Notes under the pieces: generated by a model | Database searches by the model: none | What the model saw: the letters and a program-made list of their open reading frames with translations, nothing else | What the model was told of the DNA's origin: nothing | Shown: positions 7,927-16,318 of the stretch, piece by piece | Layout: each line of letters opens with the position of its first letter | Position numbering within the stretch: the first letter of the stretch is position 1 | Translations under genes and position numbers: made by a program | Assembly (NCBI GenBank): GCA_016281055.1 | Contig: JAEEHW010000058.1 | Location: forward strand, 1-64,000 | From: Prevotella sp. | GTDB taxonomy: Bacteria; Bacteroidota; Bacteroidia; Bacteroidales; Bacteroidaceae | DNA: 64,000 nucleotides | Direction: 5' to 3'

Positions 7927-9747
7927 TCAATACAATGGTCCGAAGTTCTGACAGGCACGATAGTCGGCTCCCTCCTTATCCATGCCAAAGGCGTTCCATG
8001 CTGCAGGTCGGAAGATATCCGCATCAGCTATATTATGCATACACACAGGGATGCGGAGAATTGAGCAGAGCGTGATAAGGTCTGCACCGATATGCCCATA
8101 GGCGATAGCACCATGGTTGGCACCCCAGCAGTTCATCACGCTATAGACATCCTTGAAGCAGTCCTTCGAAGCATCGAGGCGAGGCACGAACCACGTAGTG
8201 GGCCACGTCGGGTCGGTACGTTTGTCAAGGATATCGTGGGTCTTTGGGTCAAGTTCCACCGTCCATCCCTCTACCAATTGCAACACAGGACCGAGACCTG
8301 CCACTCTGTTTACGCGCATCATGGTCATCGGCATGCCGCCCTTAGTGACGAAGTGAGATGAGTAGCCGCCACCACGGAAGTAGTCGCGGTCTGCAGGCAT
8401 CCACGATGTTGCCTTCATGCAGGCCTCCACATCGGCATCGGTGATGTTCCAAGGTTCCTTCATCGTGGGCAAGCCATCTGCAGTCGTCATAGCACCTGTA
8501 GCATCAAGGGTGGTGGCACCGCTGTTAATAAGATGTATGAAACCACCTGCGGCCTGTCCCTCTGGTTTCTTACCAGCCACACGTTCAACGGCCTCTGGGC
8601 TCCAATAGGTGCGAATGTCAGAGAACATTACTCCACGGTTGGTAAGCAGATGTCCAAAGAGCATAGACAGTCCATTAAGGAAGTCGTTCTCCGTGGCGAG
8701 CACGTCAGCCTCACGCACTCCGTTCCAGTCGAAACTGGTGCAGAGCATCGACTCAGGGAAGTCGAAATTAGGCTTGTAGTCTGTCCACTGCCGCTGTCCC
8801 TGCACACCGCCGAACAATGCGTTGTGACCCAAAGCCTCCTCCTTGTATCCCATTTCCAAGAGGCGCGGATTGCCATGCATCAAGTCACGTATAATTATCA
8901 TGGTCTTCACGGTGAACTCCCAGTCTTGGTCCTTCTCCTCGCGATTCTTGCCCTTGCCTTTGCCGTTGAAGGCAGTCATGGGCGTGCCAGGGAAGAGCGG
9001 ACGGTCCTCGTTATAATCGTGCCCCTCCTGCGGCTTGCAGTATTTTTCCACCCAAGCCATCGCTTTCTTAAACTCATCGGGGTCGAAGATATTGAAGTCC
9101 ACGCGACGCAGGATTTCCACCAGCGACACATATTCCGTGCGCATTCCAAGATAGTGCTGCAGTAAGTCAGCATCGACGATACTGCCTGCAATACCCATGC
9201 AGGTATTGCCCATTGACAGGTAGCTTTTGCCTTTCATGGTAGCTACAGCCTGAGCAGCACGTGCGAATCGCAGAATCTTCTCTGCCACGTCGGCAGGAAT
9301 GGTGTTATCGTTGATGTCTTGTACATCGTGACCGTAAATGCCGAAGGCGGGCAGGCCCTTCTGTGCGTGAGCCGCAAGCACGGCAGCCAAATACACAGCA
9401 CCCGGTCGTTCTGTGCCGTTGAAGCCCCAGACGGCCTTAGGGTAGTGAGGGTTCATGTCCATCGTCTCTGAACCGTAGCACCAGCACGATGTCACGGTGA
9501 TGGTACTTCCCACGCCCTCGCGCTCAAACTTCTCGGCACAGGCAGCACTCTCCGCTACGCGACCTATCGTCGTATCGGCGATGACGCACTCTACAGGCGA
9601 ACCGTCGCCGTTACGCAGATTTTGGGTTATCAACTCTGCCACAGCGCTTGCAAGTGCCATGGTTTTCTCTTCCAAACTCTCGCGGACACCGCCTTGCCGA
9701 CCATCGATGGTCGGACGGATGCCAATCTTAGGATAGATAGTATTCAT
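7927..9747 (-). CDS. fucI: L-fucose isomerase
   Basis: The 606-residue protein matches L-fucose isomerase along its length (family usually about 590). Recognisable segments are [23 protein letters not shown] at the N-terminus, [40 protein letters not shown], and the metal-site region around [12 protein letters not shown]. It converts L-fucose to L-fuculose in the cytoplasm; D-arabinose is a known side substrate. It starts 20 bp after an AraC regulator on the same strand, so the two are probably co-transcribed and sugar controlled. No fuculokinase or aldolase lies nearby. Confidence 0.95.
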   Translation of the reverse strand: MNTIYPKIGIRPTIDGRQGGVRESLEEKTMALASAVAELITQNLRNGDGSPVECVIADTTIGRVAESAACAEKFEREGVGSTITVTSCWCYGSETMDMNPHYPKAVWGFNGTERPGAVYLAAVLAAHAQKGLPAFGIYGHDVQDINDNTIPADVAEKILRFARAAQAVATMKGKSYLSMGNTCMGIAGSIVDADLLQHYLGMRTEYVSLVEILRRVDFNIFDPDEFKKAMAWVEKYCKPQEGHDYNEDRPLFPGTPMTAFNGKGKGKNREEKDQDWEFTVKTMIIIRDLMHGNPRLLEMGYKEEALGHNALFGGVQGQRQWTDYKPNFDFPESMLCTSFDWNGVREADVLATENDFLNGLSMLFGHLLTNRGVMFSDIRTYWSPEAVERVAGKKPEGQAAGGFIHLINSGATTLDATGAMTTADGLPTMKEPWNITDADVEACMKATSWMPADRDYFRGGGYSSHFVTKGGMPMTMMRVNRVAGLGPVLQLVEGWTVELDPKTHDILDKRTDPTWPTTWFVPRLDASKDCFKDVYSVMNCWGANHGAIAYGHIGADLITLCSILRIPVCMHNIADADIFRPAAWNAFGMDKEGADYRACQNFGPLY

Positions 9748-9766
9748 ATTATATTGTTTAATTGTA

Positions 9767-10630
9767 TTACGGACGCAATTCCTTACGGTACTCCTGTGGC
9801 GTAATGCCTGCTACCTTGCGGAACAGGCGGATAAAGTAGTTCTGGTCGCTGAAGCCGAGGGCGTAAGCTACCTCCTTCACTGTCTTGTTGGTGGTATAAA
9901 GCAGTAACTGTGCGCGCTCAACTTTCTTTTTATTAATGTATTGAATGGGCGACGTACCAAACTCGCGCCTGAACAACTTGATGAAGTATGGCTTTGTGAC
10001 ACTGGCCAACTTGGTCAGTTCCTCTACATCAATGCTGTCGCCGATATGGACATGAATGTACTCCAGCACGCGTCTCATTCGTTCATCATTCGTCCACACA
10101 CGAGGACAGGCCTCACGGATGAAGCGTGACATTATCATCAGCATGGCACCACGCAGTTCCATCTTTTCCCATAGATCCATATCGCGGTAACGCGCCACGT
10201 AGTCCGACGTTTGTGCCGACGTATCGTAGGCCTGCGGATCTTCCTGGGGCAACCGTGCATCGGGCAGTCGCTCACACAGCCACCCAAACAGCTGTTCCAT
10301 TCCTTCACCGCCCTCCACCTCCGTCGGAAGTTCGTAAACCTCCTGCAGGCTCACCTCATGCCGAAACCCCTCGTACATGTGCAGGTAGTAGTGCGTGAAC
10401 CGTCCGCTACACTCATACGAGTGTACAGTGTAGGCCGGGATTATGTAGAGCCGCCCGGGCTTGAGCAATACGTCGCCGTCCACCAAGTGCAACACCGCCT
10501 CACCCTCCACCACGTAGAAGATGCGGATGAACGGTGAACTGACGTTCTGCCAGTTCCAGTCACCGTTGTGTTTCGCCCGCCCTACGTTCAGCAGCATCAG
10601 GTTCATCGACTCAATGGGAATCTGTATCAT
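9767..10630 (-). CDS. AraC-family transcriptional regulator
   Basis: The N-terminal half is a cupin-like sensor domain ([30 protein letters not shown]); the C-terminal ~100 residues are a classic double helix-turn-helix ending [27 protein letters not shown] place the start at ATG 10630 (MIQIPIESM). An upstream in-frame start at 10684 would put a TAACTTTG promoter box inside the coding region. It is followed 20 bp later by fucI and is probably its regulator, with fucose or a fucosylated-glycan product as the likely ligand (inference). Confidence 0.9.
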   Translation of the reverse strand: MIQIPIESMNLMLLNVGRAKHNGDWNWQNVSSPFIRIFYVVEGEAVLHLVDGDVLLKPGRLYIIPAYTVHSYECSGRFTHYYLHMYEGFRHEVSLQEVYELPTEVEGGEGMEQLFGWLCERLPDARLPQEDPQAYDTSAQTSDYVARYRDMDLWEKMELRGAMLMIMSRFIREACPRVWTNDERMRRVLEYIHVHIGDSIDVEELTKLASVTKPYFIKLFRREFGTSPIQYINKKKVERAQLLLYTTNKTVKEVAYALGFSDQNYFIRLFRKVAGITPQEYRKELRP

Positions 10631-10659
10631 ATTGTCATTCAATGATGATTTAACGGTTA

Positions 10660-10667
10660 CAAAGTTA
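10660..10667 (-). promoter_or_regulatory. -7 box of the araC-fucI operon
   Basis: TAACTTTG on the minus strand, 29 nt before the chosen AraC start. It supports the shorter protein start. Confidence 0.6.
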
Positions 10668-10710
10668 CGAATATTTTCCCGCACATTACTTCATTTTAGC
10701 AATCAATTAT

Positions 10711-10753
10711 AGCACAAAATTAATATTTCGAGCCAAAAAATTAATTTTGTGCT
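10711..10753. promoter_or_regulatory. Perfect 14-bp inverted repeat upstream of araC-fucI
   Basis: AGCACAAAATTAAT (10711-10724) and its exact complement (10740-10753) are separated by 15 nt. It lies 45-85 bp upstream of the -7 box and has no T tail. This placement fits an operator, perhaps bound by the AraC protein, but a structured RNA from another transcript is possible. Confidence 0.45.
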
Positions 10754-10927
10754 ATTCCGAAATAATATTATGCAGCACAATCCGTCGAATATTCGTTAGT
10801 TAAGGATTCGGGATCATCACGACTGCGATGCCATGTTATATTCTTAAAATATATTAATGAAGACGTGGTAGCATTAACATTTGTTTAATATCTGATATCA
10901 CATGATGTGGCATTGGAGATTTTTTAG

Positions 10928-11028
10928 TATCTTTGCTTTATATTATTTCTTATAAATAGTATGAAAAAATAAAAATCATTTGTGCCAACAGCTATATCAT
11001 TACCTATTTTTTTAGGAAAACAATGACA
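10928..11028 (+). other. Possible decayed short gene
   Basis: TATCTTTG (10928-10935) is followed by ATGAAAAAATAA, a start with an immediate stop. A one-base shift after the Lys codons opens a hydrophobic stretch (SFVPTAISLPIFLGKQ) that ends after about 20 residues. This looks like the ruined signal-peptide end of a lost gene, or chance. Weak. Confidence 0.2.
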
Positions 11029-11067
11029 TGATGAAAACATGGGAAGCAAGGGTAAAATCCGACATTT

Positions 11068-11190
11068 AGGCAAATGTTAAAAGTGTAAAGTTTTCTTAAC
11101 GCGCGGTAATAGCTATCATATTACAGTGTAAAAGCTATCGTTTTACTGGGCTATCTGATAGCTATTACAATGCAATATGGCTGCTTTTAT
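11068..11190. repeat. 22-bp repeat array A with conserved left flank
   Basis: Four 19-bp cores start at 11106, 11128, 11150 and 11172, an exact 22-bp period with 3-nt spacers agt, tgg and aat. The first is GTAATAGCTATCATATTAC; later units decay but keep phase. The flank at 11068-11105 (ggcaaatgttaaaag...ttcttaacgcgcg) is nearly identical to the flank of array B. The array lies between the divergent AraC and MBL genes. Confidence 0.9.
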
Positions 11191-11307
11191 AACATTGTTA
11201 ATGTATAATTATTGCAAATTGCACGCATTTTTCACCCTGCATGGCCTAATTGTGCATTGTGCATTATGCATTGTGAATTAAAAATAACGCATTGTGAATT
11301 GTAAAAA

Positions 11308-11396
11308 GCGTTTTAAGGCCCCTCTACGCGATTCGACCATCATTCTGGACACCTCTCCCTCCCACCCTCTTCAGTGCCCCTTAAAATGAGTTTTCT
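11308..11396. repeat. Conserved right flank of the array-A element
   Basis: Segments GCGTTTTAA (11308), TTCTGGAC, CCCACCCT and GTGCCCCTTAAAATGAG (from 11374) reappear in the same order to the right of array B (25791-25880). The array is therefore part of a longer element of about 330 bp. Confidence 0.7.
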
Positions 11397-11470
11397 ATTC
11401 TGTGGAGATTTAGGACAATTCTGCCATATACCATTTGTTCGCAAATTTTATTGATTTTAACCATATATAA

Positions 11471-11502
11471 TTTGCACAAGATAAATTAAATTGTTACCTT
11501 TG
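11471..11502 (+). promoter_or_regulatory. Promoter of the MBL lipoprotein gene
   Basis: TTTG at 11471-11474 and TACCTTTG at 11495-11502 are 20 nt apart and match the Bacteroidota -33/-7 pattern. The 5' UTR would be about 100 nt and contains a loose CCAACT...AGTTGG hairpin. Confidence 0.7.
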
Positions 11503-11608
11503 TACCCGAAACGTCCACCAACTCCCTTTAGCCCCCTGGACAAACGAAGTTGGCAAAATCAGAATAACACTAACATTTTCATCGAACTCACGCTAAAATA
11601 CAATAACA

Positions 11609-12409
11609 ATGAAAAAGATAATAACATGCTTGTTGGCTGCGATGTGGCTGACGACAGCCTGCGGACAGCAGAACCGTGCCGGCGGCACAGAGGGAAAGCA
11701 GACCGCTGCCGCTACTGAATCCACGGCGAAAGGCGCATACGAGGTGGATGAGTTTAAGACCAAGAGCGGAAAGACCGTAAGGTTTCATGCCCTTATGCAC
11801 TCGTGCATACGCATAGAGTATGACGGAAGGGAGATAGAGATAGACCCCGTGGCAAAACTGGGAGGACGCACCATTGACTATGCCGCCATGCCCAAGGCCG
11901 ACTACATCTTCGTGACCCACGAACATGCCGACCATTATGATGCTGCCACACTACGCCAGCTGACGGGCGCCAACACACAGTTGATAATGAACAAACGCTG
12001 CACCGAGATGTTCGGTTCGGGCAAGGCGATGGTCAACGGCGACAAGATGCAGGTGGCTGACGACATCACCGTGGAGGCCGTACCGGCATACAACATCACG
12101 GCGGACCGCACGAAGTTTCATCCCAAAGGACGCGACAACGGCTACATCATGACCATCGACGGACTGCGGATATACATTGCCGGCGACACGGAGGACATAC
12201 CAGAGATGGCAGGCATCAAGAACATTGACATTGCCTTCCTGCCCTGCAACCAGCCCTACACGATGACCGTGGAGCAACTGGTGAAGGCGGCAAAGACCAT
12301 CAAGCCAAAGGTGCTCTTCCCCTACCACTACGGCCAGACTGACGTAAGTACCATTCCTGCACAGCTCAAGGGCGATGGCATAGACACGAGAATAAGGCAC
12401 TACGAATAA
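11609..12409 (+). CDS. Metallo-beta-lactamase-fold hydrolase, lipoprotein
   Basis: The 266-residue protein has a lipoprotein signal peptide with Cys18 in LTTACG. After a Thr/Ala-rich linker comes an MBL domain with the metal motif THEHADHYD (His104, His106, Asp108, His109), an IAGDTED segment with a metal-bridging Asp, and a late PYHYGQTD His. The overall pattern resembles UlaG-like/UPF0173 hydrolases rather than true beta-lactamases. Its substrate is unknown; lipidation puts it in the periplasm or on an envelope membrane. Own promoter and terminator. Confidence 0.88.
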   Translation: MKKIITCLLAAMWLTTACGQQNRAGGTEGKQTAAATESTAKGAYEVDEFKTKSGKTVRFHALMHSCIRIEYDGREIEIDPVAKLGGRTIDYAAMPKADYIFVTHEHADHYDAATLRQLTGANTQLIMNKRCTEMFGSGKAMVNGDKMQVADDITVEAVPAYNITADRTKFHPKGRDNGYIMTIDGLRIYIAGDTEDIPEMAGIKNIDIAFLPCNQPYTMTVEQLVKAAKTIKPKVLFPYHYGQTDVSTIPAQLKGDGIDTRIRHYE

Positions 12410-12442
12410 AGACACACTTCTTTTCGGTGAATAGATACAAAA

Positions 12443-12475
12443 AAGGCATGTTCTGTTGTAGAACATGCCTTATTT
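12443..12475 (+). terminator. Rho-independent terminator after the MBL gene
   Basis: AAGGCATGTTCT (12443-12454) pairs with AGAACATGCCTT (12460-12471), with A-rich and T-rich flanks on either side. It can serve both the MBL gene and the convergent proB gene. Confidence 0.85.
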
Positions 12476-12499
12476 TGTTATGCGTAGCAATGAGCCGTG

Positions 12500-13279
12500 T
12501 CACCCTCTCGTCTGCTGTGGCAGGAACTCGGTGTGGAGCGTACTGTCGGGCTTTGTGAGAAGGTCGATGAGGATGTTGTCACGCTCGCCGTTGGCAATCA
12601 TGACACGTATGCCAGCCTCAGCAACGGTGCGGGCGGTGTGATACTTAGATTCCATGCCTCCACGACCGGCACTGCTCTTTGAGGTCTGTATGTACTGGTC
12701 GAGGTTGTCCTCCGGCCTGACGGTGCGAATGACCTCGGAAGCCGGGTCGGCAGGGTTGCCGGTATATATGCCGTTGATGTTGCTGAGCAGGACGAGAGTC
12801 TCAGCATGCATCATCTGTGCTATAAGTCCTGAGAGCTCGTCATTGTCGGTAAACATCAGCTCGGTGAGGCATACGGTGTCGTTCTCGTTGACTATGGGAA
12901 TGACACCATTGTTGAGCATCAGTTCCATGCAGGCCTGCTGGTTGCGATAGTGCTCAAGTGTCTCGAAATTACTCTTCATGGTGAGTATCTGTCCTATGTG
13001 CAGGTGGTACTCGCGAAAAAGGTCGTAATACAGGTTCATCAGTTTGGCCTGTCCCATGGCGGAGAACAACTGTCGCTGCTCCACGGAGTCGAGCTGGTGG
13101 TCAACCTTCAGTTCTTGGCGTCCACATGCCACGGCACCCGACGATACGAGAATCACCTCATAGTCGTGCTCGCGCATCCACGCTATCTGGTCCACCAGGG
13201 CTGAGAGCCTGGTGATGTCGAGTTTTCCCTTCTGTGTAGTCAGCACGTTGGAGCCGACCTTTACTACTATTCTGTGCAT
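12500..13279 (-). CDS. proB: Glutamate 5-kinase (no PUA domain)
   Basis: The 259-residue amino-acid-kinase-fold protein starts HRIVVKVGSNVLT and carries VSSGAVACGRQEL, PIVNENDTV, TDNDELSGLIA and the ATP-site segment KSSAGRGGMESKYHTA. It phosphorylates glutamate as the first step of proline synthesis. It ends after the kinase domain, lacking the C-terminal PUA domain of enzymes such as that of E. coli (367 residues). proC, the last step, lies 49 kb away at 62060-62836; proA is not in the window. Confidence 0.95.
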   Translation of the reverse strand: MHRIVVKVGSNVLTTQKGKLDITRLSALVDQIAWMREHDYEVILVSSGAVACGRQELKVDHQLDSVEQRQLFSAMGQAKLMNLYYDLFREYHLHIGQILTMKSNFETLEHYRNQQACMELMLNNGVIPIVNENDTVCLTELMFTDNDELSGLIAQMMHAETLVLLSNINGIYTGNPADPASEVIRTVRPEDNLDQYIQTSKSSAGRGGMESKYHTARTVAEAGIRVMIANGERDNILIDLLTKPDSTLHTEFLPQQTRG

Positions 13280-13310
13280 CAGTATATGTTGTGAATTACG
13301 TTTCGGAGTG

Positions 13311-13318
13311 CAAAATTA
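13311..13318 (-). promoter_or_regulatory. -7 box of proB
   Basis: TAATTTTG on the minus strand, 32 nt before the start, followed by CACTCCGAAACG, which resembles the start of the glnN leader. Confidence 0.55.
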
Positions 13319-13388
13319 CAAAATACTTTTTAAAGATGCAAATATTATGTCATCGTAAATTCATTTTCCCATAGGTGGCAAGCCCCTG

Positions 13389-14900
13389 TCACGCGTCGTC
13401 TTTTATGAACTGCAACAGGCGGTCCACCGCCTCACTTTCGGGTATGTTTTTCTCCACGCACTCTTTGTTCTTGTAGAGAGAAATCTTGCCGGGACCGGCG
13501 CCCACATATCCGTAGTCGGCATCGGCCATCTCACCGGGACCGTTGACTATGCAGCCCATAATGCCTATCTTCAGTGTCTTGAAGCGTGGATTGTCCTTGG
13601 CAGCCTCTGTCACCGCCGCCTTGATGCGAGCTATGGTGCCTTGCAGGTCGTAGAGAGTGCGGCCGCAGCCCGGGCATGATATATACTCCGTCTTGGTGAA
13701 GCGCACACGGGCAGCCTGAAGGATGGACTCTGAGACCCCCTCCCCTGCCCCTCCCCAAGGGGAGGGAGATAAATCCTCTGTCTGCACTGAGGAGTCAAAG
13801 ATTTCTCCTTTATTATATATAACCAACTCATGGGCCTTACCGTCAATAAGCGGAGAGCCAGCCCACATGGCGGAATACAACTTCACATCGTCAGCGTCAT
13901 CTTCGTTGAGGGCAACATAGAGCACATCATCCTCTATCCAGCGGACTACGGTGTGTGATGGGATATCTGACGGAGAGAACGGACTCGATAAATTCTCAGA
14001 CTTCTCATCCGTAATCTCCCCCCTCCCCTCGGGGAGGGGTAAAGGGGTAGGGGTTGCCACCAGTTTTTTTGCCACTGGAATCTCGCACTCCGGCTCCTCG
14101 CTGAGACTGACACGTATGGTGTCGCCGATGCCTTCGGTGAGCAGTGCACCGATGCCCACGGCAGACTTGATGCGACCGTCTTCGCCCTCGCCAGCCTCCG
14201 TGACTCCGAGGTGCAGCGGATAGTGCATGTCCTCCTTGTCCATAGCCAGAACAAGCAGTCGGACAGACTTGACCATCACGACGGTGTTGCTGGCCTTGAT
14301 GGAGAGCACCACATTCTGGAAATCCTCGCGCTTGCAGATGCGCAGGAACTCCATGCATGACTCCACGATGCCTTCGGGCGTGTCGCCGTAGCGCGACATG
14401 ATGCGGTCTGAGAGCGAACCGTGGTTCACGCCTATGCGGATGGCGGTGTGATGCTCCTTGCAGATGTTGAGGAAAGGAATGAAGCGTTCCTCAATCTTCT
14501 GGAGTTCTGCCTGATACTCCTCGTCGGTATATTCCAGTTTCTTGAACGTGCGGGCCGGGTCAACGTAGTTGCCGGGGTTGATGCGCACCTTCTCACAGTA
14601 GAGTGCCGCCACGTCGGCCACGTTGGCGTTGAAGTGCACGTCGGCCACGAGCGGAGTCATGATGCCCTCCGCCTTCAGCGCGGCAGAGATGTTCTTCATG
14701 TTCTCCGCCTCACGGCTGCCCTGCGTCGTCAGTCTTACCAGTTCGCCGCCAGCCTCTATAATGCGCTTGGCCTGCGCCACGCAAGCCTCAGTGTCGTTGG
14801 TGTTGGTGGTGGTCATTGACTGCACGCGTATCGGTGCATCGCCGCCAATCTGTACGTTGCCCACCATAGTGGGGGTAGTCTGTCGTCTTTTTATTTCCAT
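13389..14900 (-). CDS. ispG: 4-hydroxy-3-methylbut-2-enyl-diphosphate synthase with repeat arms in its middle domain
   Basis: The 503-residue IspG acts in the MEP isoprenoid pathway, making HMBPP by reductive ring opening. Residues 1 to about 281 form the TIM barrel (IRVQSMTTTNTND, VADVHFNAN, KVRINPGNY). Residues about 395-503 hold the 4Fe-4S domain with CPGC (409, 412), Cys450 and NGPGE. Between them lies the extra domain found in plant, Chlamydia and Bacteroidota IspG, which usually brings the total to about 600 residues. Here it is only about 110 residues, and its edges (TPTPLPLPEGRGE and LSPSPWGGAGEGV) are encoded by arms of a dispersed GC-rich repeat. The start overlaps the purE stop by 1 bp. 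Confidence 0.93.
   Translation of the reverse strand: MEIKRRQTTPTMVGNVQIGGDAPIRVQSMTTTNTNDTEACVAQAKRIIEAGGELVRLTTQGSREAENMKNISAALKAEGIMTPLVADVHFNANVADVAALYCEKVRINPGNYVDPARTFKKLEYTDEEYQAELQKIEERFIPFLNICKEHHTAIRIGVNHGSLSDRIMSRYGDTPEGIVESCMEFLRICKREDFQNVVLSIKASNTVVMVKSVRLLVLAMDKEDMHYPLHLGVTEAGEGEDGRIKSAVGIGALLTEGIGDTIRVSLSEEPECEIPVAKKLVATPTPLPLPEGRGEITDEKSENLSSPFSPSDIPSHTVVRWIEDDVLYVALNEDDADDVKLYSAMWAGSPLIDGKAHELVIYNKGEIFDSSVQTEDLSPSPWGGAGEGVSESILQAARVRFTKTEYISCPGCGRTLYDLQGTIARIKAAVTEAAKDNPRFKTLKIGIMGCIVNGPGEMADADYGYVGAGPGKISLYKNKECVEKNIPESEAVDRLLQFIKDDA
13735..13769. repeat. GC-rich repeat arm inside ispG (left)
   Basis: The segment ACCCCCTCCCCTGCCCCTCC continues as CCAAGGGGAGGG. It resembles the left arm of the intergenic element at 15428-15468 and is read in frame as LSPSPWGGAGEG on the minus strand. 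Confidence 0.75.
14016..14056. repeat. GC-rich repeat arm inside ispG (right)
   Basis: CCCCTCGGGGAGGGGTAAAG and GGGTAGGGGTTG match the right arm at 15546-15586 (CCTTGGGAGGGGATAAAGGG, GTGGGGTCAG). It is inverted relative to the left arm and is read in frame as TPLPLPEGRGE. Confidence 0.75.
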
Positions 14901-15406
14901 TAGTTCGTCTTATACTCGTACTTCACCTCGGCAAGGTCTTTGTTGGCCTTCTCTATCTTCTTGCCCAAGCCAGACTTGTATGCCTTGAGTTTCTGACGTA
15001 TGTCTTCATCGCCAAGTGCCAGCATCTCCATGGCGAGGATGGCGGCGTTCATCGAGCCGTTCACTCCGACCGTGGCAACAGGTATTCCCGGTGGCATCTG
15101 TATGATGGAGAGCATGGCGTCGAGTCCGTCGAGCATACCCTTGATAGGCACGCCGATGACAGGCAGCGACGTAGAGGCTGCTATCACGCCGGGCAGAGCT
15201 GCCGCCATGCCTGCTGCTGCTATGATGACGCGGATGCCGCGACCTTCGGCAGTGCGTGCAAACTGCTCCACGGCACCTGGTGTGCGGTGAGCTGACAGAG
15301 CATTTACCTCGAAAGGTATCTGCTGTTCGTTGAGAAAGTTCATTGCCTTCTCCATGACGGGCATGTCACTTGTGCTGCCCATGATAATGCTTACTATTGG
15401 TTTCAT
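14900..15406 (-). CDS. purE: 5-(carboxyamino)imidazole ribonucleotide mutase
   Basis: The protein of 168 residues carries the complete class I PurE signature: IIMGSTSDMPVMEKA, the substrate-binding SAHRTPG, AAAGMAAALPGVIA and GVPIKGMLDGLDAMLSI. It shifts the carboxylate of N5-CAIR to CAIR in purine synthesis. I use the start at 15406 (MKPIVSIIMGS); an upstream in-frame ATG at 15427 adds seven hydrophobic residues encoded by repeat DNA. The stop overlaps the ispG start (TAATG). Confidence 0.95.
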   Translation of the reverse strand: MKPIVSIIMGSTSDMPVMEKAMNFLNEQQIPFEVNALSAHRTPGAVEQFARTAEGRGIRVIIAAAGMAAALPGVIAASTSLPVIGVPIKGMLDGLDAMLSIIQMPPGIPVATVGVNGSMNAAILAMEMLALGDEDIRQKLKAYKSGLGKKIEKANKDLAEVKYEYKTN

Positions 15407-15427
15407 AAGAAAGAAAAGGAAACACAA

Positions 15428-15586
15428 CCCCTCCCCTTAATCCCCTCCCGAGGGAGAGGAAGGATATGCTTCTGCCATATCCAAAGAGTAAAAGGCTTGT
15501 TTTTTATTTAATATTATCGTTTTTATCAATTCATACAGTCTTCCACATATCCCTCCCCTCCCTTGGGAGGGGATAAAGGGGTGGGG
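15428..15586. repeat. Long GC-rich inverted-repeat element between purE and PAP2
   Basis: The left arm (15428-15468) and right arm (15546-15586) are imperfect complements about 41 nt long, both built from CCCCTCCC/GGGAGGGG blocks and ending GGATATG/CATATCC. The ~77-nt loop is AT rich and contains ATTCATACAGTC, also seen in the loop of the element at 23199-23317. The rest of the purE-PAP2 gap holds nothing else recognisable. Confidence 0.8.
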
Positions 15587-15603
15587 TCAGGGTTAGGGTC
15601 ATC

Positions 15604-16221
15604 TCATATCACCACTCCCACGAATCCTGCCACCACGCCTATGAGGTAGCCTCCCACTATCTCGCCCAGCGTATGGATGCGCAACAGCATGCGACTGGTG
15701 CCGAGCACGCCGGCAAGCAGTATGAGGAAGCAGAGCCACCACAACGGATAGAAACCGAAGATGAGCGAGAACGCCACTACGGCCCCCGTGGTACCGCCGA
15801 TGGCTGCGGTGTGGGTGGAGATCTTCCACCAGTGGTTTATTATGGCGCAGAGTATCTGTATTATGAGTGCCGCAATGACAATGGACGTTATGATGTGCGA
15901 CACATGCTGCAGACTCATGATATACAGGCATGCTATGTAACACATTATCGAAATGGCGTATGGCACCATGCGCTCCTCGCGCCGCAGCAAACGCAGCAGC
16001 GACCATCCCTTGTAATGTCTGTACAGACGGATAAGGGTGGTGGGCAGCAAACACGTAAAAGCCCACACCAACAGCAGTATGTGCAGTTTGTACCCCCAGT
16101 GGAACATGCTGAGGTAGGTAAACAAGAAGAGCGCCAGCAGCCCCATGAGCGGCAGGTAAAATGGCGTGAATACTATACTAATGTAACTCGCCATAACAAG
16201 TATAAGGCGGTTTCTTCTCAT
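15604..16221 (-). CDS. PAP2-superfamily membrane phosphatase
   Basis: The 205-residue protein has about six hydrophobic segments. PAP2-like motifs are near the C-terminus: KISTHTAAIGG in place of the usual PSGH block, and SRMLLRIHTLGEIVGGYLIG matching SRxxxxxHxxxD, with Glu at the last position. This divergent form is common in Bacteroidota. Likely substrates are lipid phosphates such as undecaprenyl pyrophosphate or phosphatidic acid, inferred only from the family. It sits 97 bp after rpoN and 197 bp before purE on the same strand. Confidence 0.75.
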   Translation of the reverse strand: MRRNRLILVMASYISIVFTPFYLPLMGLLALFLFTYLSMFHWGYKLHILLLVWAFTCLLPTTLIRLYRHYKGWSLLRLLRREERMVPYAISIMCYIACLYIMSLQHVSHIITSIVIAALIIQILCAIINHWWKISTHTAAIGGTTGAVVAFSLIFGFYPLWWLCFLILLAGVLGTSRMLLRIHTLGEIVGGYLIGVVAGFVGVVI

Positions 16222-16318
16222 CTACTGCATTTACTATTTGACTATTTACTATTGACTATTTATTGACTATTTTTCTTCTGTTTACTATTTATTTCTGAAG
16301 AATTCTCAACAGTGTTCC
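16222..16318. repeat. Simple-repeat intergenic DNA (TTTACTATTTGACTATT)
   Basis: Several imperfect copies of TTACTATTTGACTA and TTGACTATTTATT fill the gap between rpoN and the PAP2 gene. No gene or terminator is recognisable. Confidence 0.5.

Noticed and set aside
10684..11608. A hidden gene in the long AraC-MBL gap
   Set aside because: No frame of useful length with a Bacteroidota promoter exists; the region is explained by the dyad, array A, its flanks and simple repeats.
13735..14056. ispG frameshifted or interrupted by an insertion
   Set aside because: The frame stays open and both catalytic domains are intact on either side, so I treat it as functional with repeat-derived linkers.
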